From: Oscillospiraceae bacterium
GTDB taxonomy: Bacteria; Bacillota; Clostridia; Oscillospirales; Acutalibacteraceae
DNA length: 9,602 bases
Assembly: GCA_031262125.1 (NCBI GenBank)
Contig: JAISII010000143.1
Location: forward strand, 1 to 9,602
Reading direction: 5' to 3'
Shown: piece by piece, positions 5,194 through 9,602 of the stretch
Numbering within the stretch: position 1 is the first letter of the stretch
How the letters are laid out: every line of letters begins with the position of its first letter
Made by a program: the position numbers and the translations under genes
Notes under the pieces: generated by a model
The model's input: only the letters and a program-made list of their open reading frames with translations
What the model was told of the DNA's origin: nothing
Database searches by the model: none

Positions 5194-6168
5194 CTACTTC
5201 TTAACAATATCCGTCCCGTCTTCGGGAATAACAGATTTCATTGCGGCAATTGCAACTTCCAGCATTTTTTCATCCGGCTCTTTGGTGGTAATGTGCTGTG
5301 CCCAAATGCCGGGGGTAGAAAGTGCACGGGTAACAGCATTATTAAACTTGCCGCACAAACGCAAAAGCTCATAGCCGATGCCGCAGGTTATGGGCAAAAT
5401 GAGAATTTTTATTGCCGGACGCAGCCAAGAAAAAGCACCGGGAAAATACGGAATAAACAAGCCGATAAGTATGCCCAAAATGAGCATATATACCAAAAAG
5501 CTTGTGCCGCAGCGGGGGTGAAAACGTGTGTGCTTTTTAATGTTTTCGGGGGTCAGTTCCTCGCCCGCCTCGTAGCAGGCTATGGTTTTATGTTCGGCAC
5601 CATGGTACATAAAAACACGCTTCATTTCGTTCATACGGGCAACCAAAACAATATAGCCCAAAAACAGTGCGATTTTTAAAATGCCCTCAAAGACAGATTT
5701 AAAAAACACGTTGCCGTAAAGCACCGAACCCTCAAAAGCTATTAAATCGTACAAGAATGTGGGCAAAAAGAAGAACAAAAATATTGCCAATGCAAACCCA
5801 ATTATGGTAGAAAAAACCATCAAAACCGACATTAATTTGTCGCCGAATTTTTCGGTTAGCCATTTTTCAAACCTGCCGGGTTCTTCTTCCTCAATTTCGC
5901 CTGCTTCTAACGCTTTGTTTGCAGAAATCATCAGCGATTTATAGCTTAGCTTCATACTGTCTATAAGCGATGCAAAGCCACGAATGAACGGGGTTTTAAA
6001 AAATTTGTATTTTTCGCCAAGGGTTTTTGCATCCAAATTCTCGGTGTAAATTTCTTCCTCTCCAACTCTTACGGCAACGGTGGTTTTTTTAGGTCCACGC
6101 ATCATAATACCTTCTATTAGTGCACTGCCGCCGATTGAAGTGATTTTGCAAGGTGTTTCTTTTTTCAT
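5194..6168 (-). CDS. yqhQ: DUF1385 membrane protein, YqhQ-like
   Basis: A protein of 324 residues from the preferred ATG, belonging to the DUF1385/YqhQ family, whose biochemical function is not settled. Family motifs are GGSALIEGIMMRGPKK near the N-terminus, YHGAEHKTIACYEAGEELTPEN near the middle and HPRCGTSFLVYM after it. These hold conserved His, Glu and Cys residues that could bind metal. Hydrophobic segments fit several membrane spans (about residues 114-142, 160-178, 222-243 and 252-272), so it is an inner-membrane protein. A TTG at 6169-6171 lies one codon earlier, but ATG at 6166-6168 has AAAGG with an 8-nt spacer versus 5 for TTG, so ATG is chosen. It has its own promoter and stands alone between the ftsZ terminator and the palindromic element. 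Confidence 0.88.
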   Translation of the reverse strand: MKKETPCKITSIGGSALIEGIMMRGPKKTTVAVRVGEEEIYTENLDAKTLGEKYKFFKTPFIRGFASLIDSMKLSYKSLMISANKALEAGEIEEEEPGRFEKWLTEKFGDKLMSVLMVFSTIIGFALAIFLFFFLPTFLYDLIAFEGSVLYGNVFFKSVFEGILKIALFLGYIVLVARMNEMKRVFMYHGAEHKTIACYEAGEELTPENIKKHTRFHPRCGTSFLVYMLILGILIGLFIPYFPGAFSWLRPAIKILILPITCGIGYELLRLCGKFNNAVTRALSTPGIWAQHITTKEPDEKMLEVAIAAMKSVIPEDGTDIVKK

Positions 6169-6242
6169 CAAATTTGCCTTTCTTTCAAGTCCATTTATAT
6201 AGTCTAATTATTAAAATTGTTTATGATTAATATATGTAACTA

Positions 6243-6271
6243 AGTATAAACTTTTGTTGCCCTGTTGTCAA
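6243..6271 (-). promoter_or_regulatory. Sigma-A promoter of yqhQ
   Basis: On the minus strand a consensus -35 TTGACA (6266-6271) and a -10 TATACT (6243-6248) are separated by 17 bp. It lies between the ftsZ terminator and the yqhQ start, giving a leader of about 65-70 nt. Confidence 0.85.
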
Positions 6272-6324
6272 ATTTTTTGCGGCGGTAAATTAAAGTAATT
6301 TAAATAAACTTTACAAACAAACGC

Positions 6325-6354
6325 AAAAAACCGCCCGAGTTAAATACTCGGACG
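6325..6354 (-). terminator. Intrinsic terminator of ftsZ
   Basis: In minus-strand RNA CGUCCGAGU (6354-6346) pairs with ACUCGGGCG (6340-6332), 9 bp with one U-G wobble and a 5-nt loop. One G and then six U follow (6330-6325). It starts 26 bp after the ftsZ stop codon and separates ftsZ from yqhQ. Confidence 0.9.
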
Positions 6355-6380
6355 ATTTGAAAGACTGTTAAACAACCAAA

Positions 6381-7484
6381 TTATTTATTAAAAATTGACA
6401 TTATGTCATAAAAAGCGGAATCATCGTCGGTTTCTTCTTCTACAAAGCCGACTTCGCCATTGCCGTTCTTGTCTTTATCGGCGGCTTTTGCCCCTCTTTT
6501 GGGCTGCTCGTCCAAAAGCTTGTTGTCGGAATTAAAACCTGTTGCAATAACGGTAACGCTGATTTCATCTTCCAATTCTTCGTTAATAACAGCACCCCAG
6601 ATAATATTTGCGTTCTCGCTTGCTTTTTCCGAAATCATTGTGGAAGCGATATCGATATCTTCCAAAGAAATGTTGGGAGAAGCAGTGATGTTAATAATAA
6701 CGCCGTCCGCACCGTCGATAGAAGTCTCGAGCAATGGGCTGGTGATAGCTTTGTTTGCTGCCTCGGCTGCTTTGTCTTTGCCGCTGGCACGGCCAATGCC
6801 CATATGTGCATAGCCGGCTTCTTTCATAACTGCGGTAACATCGGCAAAGTCAAGGTTAACCATACCGGGCACCAAAATCAAGTCAGAAATACTCTGCACA
6901 CCTTGGCGTAAAACATCGTCGGCAATGCCGAACGCATTTTCTAAAGTTATGCTTTGCTCCGACACAAACTTTAAGCGTTCGTTAGGAACAATAATTAACG
7001 AGTCAACGCAGCCTGCAAGCTCTGCAATACCCTGCTCTGCCTGTGCCATACGGCGTTTGCCCTCAAAACCAAAAGGTTTGGTAACAACGCCAACTGTAAG
7101 CACGCCCAAATCTTTTGCGATTTTTGCAACAACCGGTGCTGCACCTGTGCCTGTGCCGCCGCCCATACCGGCAGTAACAAACACCATATCGGCATCTTTA
7201 AGTATTGCAATAATTTCATCCTTGCTTTCATCGGCAGCTTTTTTGCCAATCTCGGGTTTTGAGCCTGCACCCTTGCCACGGGTAAGCTTTTCGCCTATCT
7301 GCAATTTTTGCGACGCTTTAGAAAACTTTAAAACATGCTCGTCCGTGTTAATTGCAATAAACTCAACATTACGCACTTCGGCTTTAACCATTCGGTTTAT
7401 TGCGTTGCCGCCGCCGCCGCCTACACCAATAACTTTAATCTTAGGCAAATAGTCCATCATTTCATTTTCCAACTCGAAAGCCAT
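6381..7484 (-). CDS. ftsZ: Cell division GTPase FtsZ
   Basis: The 367-residue tubulin homologue polymerises into the Z ring. The nucleotide-binding glycines GVGGGGGNAINRM are at 20-32, AINTDEHVL at 44-52, and the tubulin signature GGGTGTGAAPVV at 108-119. NER at 168-170 and the T7-loop NLDFADV at 210-216 follow, with D212 and D215 as the expected catalytic aspartates. All GTPase motifs are intact. The C-terminal linker is short and acidic (about 325-355). The end reads DDSAFYDIMSIFNK rather than the common DIPxFLR-like peptide that binds FtsA and SepF. The ATG at 7484 has AGGAGG at 7494-7499 with a 9-nt spacer. It is downstream of ftsQ but has its own strong promoter and terminator, so it can be expressed independently. 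Confidence 0.98.
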   Translation of the reverse strand: MAFELENEMMDYLPKIKVIGVGGGGGNAINRMVKAEVRNVEFIAINTDEHVLKFSKASQKLQIGEKLTRGKGAGSKPEIGKKAADESKDEIIAILKDADMVFVTAGMGGGTGTGAAPVVAKIAKDLGVLTVGVVTKPFGFEGKRRMAQAEQGIAELAGCVDSLIIVPNERLKFVSEQSITLENAFGIADDVLRQGVQSISDLILVPGMVNLDFADVTAVMKEAGYAHMGIGRASGKDKAAEAANKAITSPLLETSIDGADGVIINITASPNISLEDIDIASTMISEKASENANIIWGAVINEELEDEISVTVIATGFNSDNKLLDEQPKRGAKAADKDKNGNGEVGFVEEETDDDSAFYDIMSIFNK

Positions 7485-7585
7485 CTACTTTTTCCTCCTT
7501 AAGGATTCAATAATAATAACTGCGAAACATCCGTTTCGAACAAAGCCGTTTTCACATAAAAACACAAATTATAATAATTGTTAAC

Positions 7586-7614
7586 ATTATATCACAACCA
7601 TAAAAAATAATCAA
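7586..7614 (-). promoter_or_regulatory. Strong extended -10 sigma-A promoter of ftsZ
   Basis: On the minus strand TTGATT (7609-7614) is followed after 17 bp by a perfect TATAAT (7586-7591) preceded by TGA, an extended -10. The expected leader is about 95 nt and includes a small hairpin, CGAAAC/GTTTCG with a 4-nt loop at 7523-7538. Confidence 0.87.
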
Positions 7615-7743
7615 CCTTTTTTCCAAAAAAGCTTGTTATTTTTCGCCTAACGAAACTTTTATATCAAAATTATTTGGGTTTTTAATACTAAAAGCTATAT
7701 TTGCCCAAGTTTTATGGGATTTGCAATTGCATTTTGCGGCTTT

Positions 7744-8694
7744 TTATTCTTGATTTTCGGTTGTTTGTTGCTGCAAAGCCGAAGTTTGGGGCGTTGTTGC
7801 CGTTACTGTGCCTGCAAGGTCTATAGTTTCTTCGTTAAAATATGACTTCTTAGTTTCATAGCTGCTCGATACATCCAACTCACCCTTAATTATTCCTGTG
7901 TTCTCGGGGTCCAGCTTGTCAAAAATTATTCTTTGTGCCGTACGTATTTTATAATCGAGCTGTGTAATGTTGCCTAAGTCTATTAAAATTCTGTCATCAT
8001 AATCTAATTTTATCGCTGAGGTGTTGCTCACATCGATAGAGCGGATATCTTCAAATTTATTTTCGGCTAAAGTTGCCTGCACCTGCTGCAAAATTTTATT
8101 AACATTGCTGTCGTCATATTCTGCCGTTTTGCCCGCTTGGGTAGTTTTTAAGTTTGCACCCAACACAAGCGGCAAACTTTCATTACGCTCGGTTTGGCTT
8201 TCTAAAATTCGCCCTTGTTCGCTTATAAGCAAAAACTCACCCGCCGAGGTATCTATTTGATATGTACCTTTCGCCTTTGTAACTTCTATAACCAATCCGT
8301 TTGGTATTTTTATGTTTACCCTTGCACTTTCAATATACGGGAAATTATCAACAACCTTTTTTTCTGCCTGCTGCTTGTCCGCCAAAAAGATGTTTTCGCC
8401 CTTTTGCAGCCCGCTTGCCGCAATAATCTCTTCGGCTTTATATGGTGTTTTTCCGCTCACTTCAATAGTTTCTGCCTTAAAAAACACGGTAAGAGCCAGC
8501 ACAACACCAACTGTTAAAACCACAACAACAATTAATATATTTATTAAAACTCGCAGCAGTTTGCGGGGCTTGCCCGACTTGGGCTTATCCGTCTTTTTTC
8601 GGGTTTTAGGTTTCTCCGGCGGACGTTTCCTGTTCCCTTTGCCTGCGGCTTCACTACGCTCACGCTGCTTATTCAGTTTTTCGGCAAAGGTCAT
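7744..8694 (-). CDS. ftsQ: Cell division protein FtsQ/DivIB
   Basis: A 316-residue bitopic divisome protein. The cytoplasmic N-terminus (about 1-45) is rich in Lys, Arg and Pro. One membrane segment spans about 46-71 (LLRVLINILIVVVVLTVGVV and following). A POTRA domain (about 73-140) has FFKAETIEVSGKTPYKAEEII, GLQKGENIFLADKQQAE, FPYIESARVNIKIPNGLVIEV. The FtsQ beta domain (about 141-280) includes LLISEQGRILE, LPLVLGANL and LGNITQLDYKIRTAQRIIFD. A Thr/Gln-rich tail ends the protein. In other bacteria this protein bridges FtsB/DivIC and FtsL with the septal synthase. The ATG at 8694 has AGGAG at 8701-8705 with a 6-nt spacer. It starts 51 bp after the MurA-like gene, probably in one transcript; the 259-bp gap to ftsZ holds the ftsZ promoter and no gene. 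Confidence 0.95.
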   Translation of the reverse strand: MTFAEKLNKQRERSEAAGKGNRKRPPEKPKTRKKTDKPKSGKPRKLLRVLINILIVVVVLTVGVVLALTVFFKAETIEVSGKTPYKAEEIIAASGLQKGENIFLADKQQAEKKVVDNFPYIESARVNIKIPNGLVIEVTKAKGTYQIDTSAGEFLLISEQGRILESQTERNESLPLVLGANLKTTQAGKTAEYDDSNVNKILQQVQATLAENKFEDIRSIDVSNTSAIKLDYDDRILIDLGNITQLDYKIRTAQRIIFDKLDPENTGIIKGELDVSSSYETKKSYFNEETIDLAGTVTATTPQTSALQQQTTENQE

Positions 8695-8726
8695 AGGGTT
8701 CTCCTCTTTAATAAATTAGAAATAAT

Positions 8727-8742
8727 AATGCAGAATGCAGAA
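8727..8742. repeat. Short tandem repeat, 7-bp unit AATGCAG
   Basis: Two perfect copies of AATGCAG plus AA lie in the 51-bp gap between the MurA-like gene and ftsQ. Read on the minus strand the unit is CTGCATT. It is short and may be chance, although multi-copy runs of this unit are, from memory, seen between genes in Clostridia. Confidence 0.4.
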
Positions 8743-8745
8743 ATC

Positions 8746-9602
8746 CTAAATTTTACGAATTTTGCAGCCGAGTTTTTTTAAAATCCCGGGCAAATTCTCA
8801 TAAATATGCTCTAAAATTTCGGCGTTTTCTATTGTGCTTTGTGTGTCTGCTGCAATGGCACAAAGCAAGGCTGCTTGTGCATCGGAAAGGTTTTTGGGGC
8901 AAAATTCTGCACCGCCAAAGGTTTTTATGCCTTTAACTACGGCCCGCCCTGTGCAATTGCTGACATCTCCGCCAAAGGCTTGCACTGCCGCACATATGTT
9001 GCTTAAATTATTCGGGGTATCATCGCAAAGCACGGTTACGCCGTTGGCTTTTGCCAAAATTGCCGCCGCCATAGGCAGCATTTGCGGCGTAAGCCCTGGG
9101 TATGTGCAGGTTAACACATTTTTAGGCGAATCAAAAAATTTCGCCTGTTTTATCTCAATACGGTTTTGGGCTGTTTTAACAACAAAACCGCAGGTTAAAA
9201 GCAAGTTTAAAAAAGCTTCCATACCGGTTGCCGAGGTATTCTCTACAGCAAGCTTTGAGCCGGTAATTGCCGCCGCCGCAAGCAAAAATGCAGTAAAGCT
9301 TATATCGGGCATTACCGTGTGGCGGCAACCGCCAAGGGTTTTAACGCCGTCGATAACAATCTTCTTTTCGCCCGCACCATAAATGCTTGCACCGCAGCCG
9401 TTTAAAAACTCTGCCAAATCTTCCACTTCGGGGTCGCAGGCGGCGTTGATAATTGTGGTTGTGCCCATTGCCGTTGCACCCAGCAGCATTGCACACATTG
9501 TAGAAGTTTTGCAAGGCACAGGCAACACTATTTTGCACCCGCAAAACGGGCTTGCAAGTGTTGCGGTTTTTTTGCCGCCCCGCACTGCTATATCGGCACC
9601 AA
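8746..9602 (-). CDS. murA: MurA-family (EPSP synthase fold) protein, partial, with altered active-site motifs
   Basis: The frame is open to the window edge, so the N-terminus and any PEP-site cysteine are outside; the codon at 9583-9585 is an internal GTG, not the start. About 285 C-terminal residues are visible. GTTTIINAACDPEVEDLAEF, LNGCGASIYGAG and IDGVKTLGGCRHTVMPD align well with MurA (UDP-GlcNAc enolpyruvyl transferase). Later motifs do not. MurA PDRIExGTF is here PDISFTAFL, YPxFPTDxQAQ is YPGLTPQMLPM (catalytic Asp305 of E. coli replaced), the ENRFMH segment is absent, DLRAxAxL is NLSDAQAAL (Asp369/Arg371 lost), and HIDRGYE is EILEHIYE (Arg397 lost). Family membership is clear, but enolpyruvyl transfer is doubtful; the symbol is at family level. 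The alignment is by eye from memory. The gene precedes ftsQ and ftsZ, a common murA position in Clostridia. Confidence 0.8.
   Translation of the reverse strand, partial: GADIAVRGGKKTATLASPFCGCKIVLPVPCKTSTMCAMLLGATAMGTTTIINAACDPEVEDLAEFLNGCGASIYGAGEKKIVIDGVKTLGGCRHTVMPDISFTAFLLAAAAITGSKLAVENTSATGMEAFLNLLLTCGFVVKTAQNRIEIKQAKFFDSPKNVLTCTYPGLTPQMLPMAAAILAKANGVTVLCDDTPNNLSNICAAVQAFGGDVSNCTGRAVVKGIKTFGGAEFCPKNLSDAQAALLCAIAADTQSTIENAEILEHIYENLPGILKKLGCKIRKI

Noticed and set aside
6169..6171. TTG as the start codon of yqhQ
   Set aside because: The adjacent ATG at 6166-6168 has better spacing (8 nt) from the AAAGG site and is the more usual initiator.
7618..7638. T6/A6 inverted repeat upstream of the ftsZ promoter as the ftsQ terminator
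   Set aside because: The stem is almost pure A-T with a 2-nt loop and no GC clamp or separate U-tract, so it is not convincing.
8746..9585. Calling 9585 the true start of the MurA-like gene
   Set aside because: The codon is GTG without a ribosome site, the frame stays open to the window edge, and the upstream codons (GADIA) continue the MurA alignment, so the gene is simply truncated by the window.

Overview
The window looks like a chromosomal segment of a low-to-moderate GC, spore-forming Firmicute of the class Clostridia, probably Oscillospirales/Ruminococcaceae-like. This rests on the strong AGGAGG-type ribosome binding sites, the perfect CIRCE element, long-form HPF, the sporulation pair YabP/YabQ and the murA-ftsQ-ftsZ order. 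It is inference from gene content; no search was run. All thirteen recognisable genes are on the minus strand, so the biological reading order runs from high to low coordinates. No tRNA, rRNA, CRISPR array, transposase or phage gene was seen.

Reading order on the minus strand: (1) A cell-envelope and division block holds a MurA-family protein (8746-9602, N-terminus outside the window), FtsQ/DivIB (7744-8694) and FtsZ (6381-7484). FtsZ has its own strong extended -10 promoter and a good terminator. (2) The DUF1385/YqhQ membrane protein (5194-6168) has a near-consensus sigma-A promoter. (3) A 222-bp gap contains a hairpin-rich, MITE/REP-like palindromic element. (4) A cluster in the B. subtilis order rqcP(yabO)-yabP-yabQ-divIC-yabR (4971 down to 2934) mixes ribosome quality control, spore cortex formation and septum assembly. 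A three-way-junction-like inverted repeat precedes yabP, yabQ overlaps divIC by 77 bp, and a terminator-like hairpin sits over the end of divIC. (5) Ribosome hibernation factor hpf (2334-2870) ends in a strong terminator. (6) A class I PLP aminotransferase resembling the type Ic aspartate aminotransferases (777-2099) has a plausible promoter. (7) The groES-groEL operon (642 down to 1, groEL cut by the window edge) has a near-perfect sigma-A promoter followed by a perfect CIRCE operator.

Most of the window is ordinary core genome. Four things merit a second look. The MurA homologue appears to have lost several active-site residues conserved in MurA. The noncoding element at 5013-5145 and the cloverleaf-like inverted repeat at 4612-4696 are not explained by the genes. 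The FtsZ C-terminus lacks the usual DIPxFLR-like tail. I did not find a convincing new multi-gene system.
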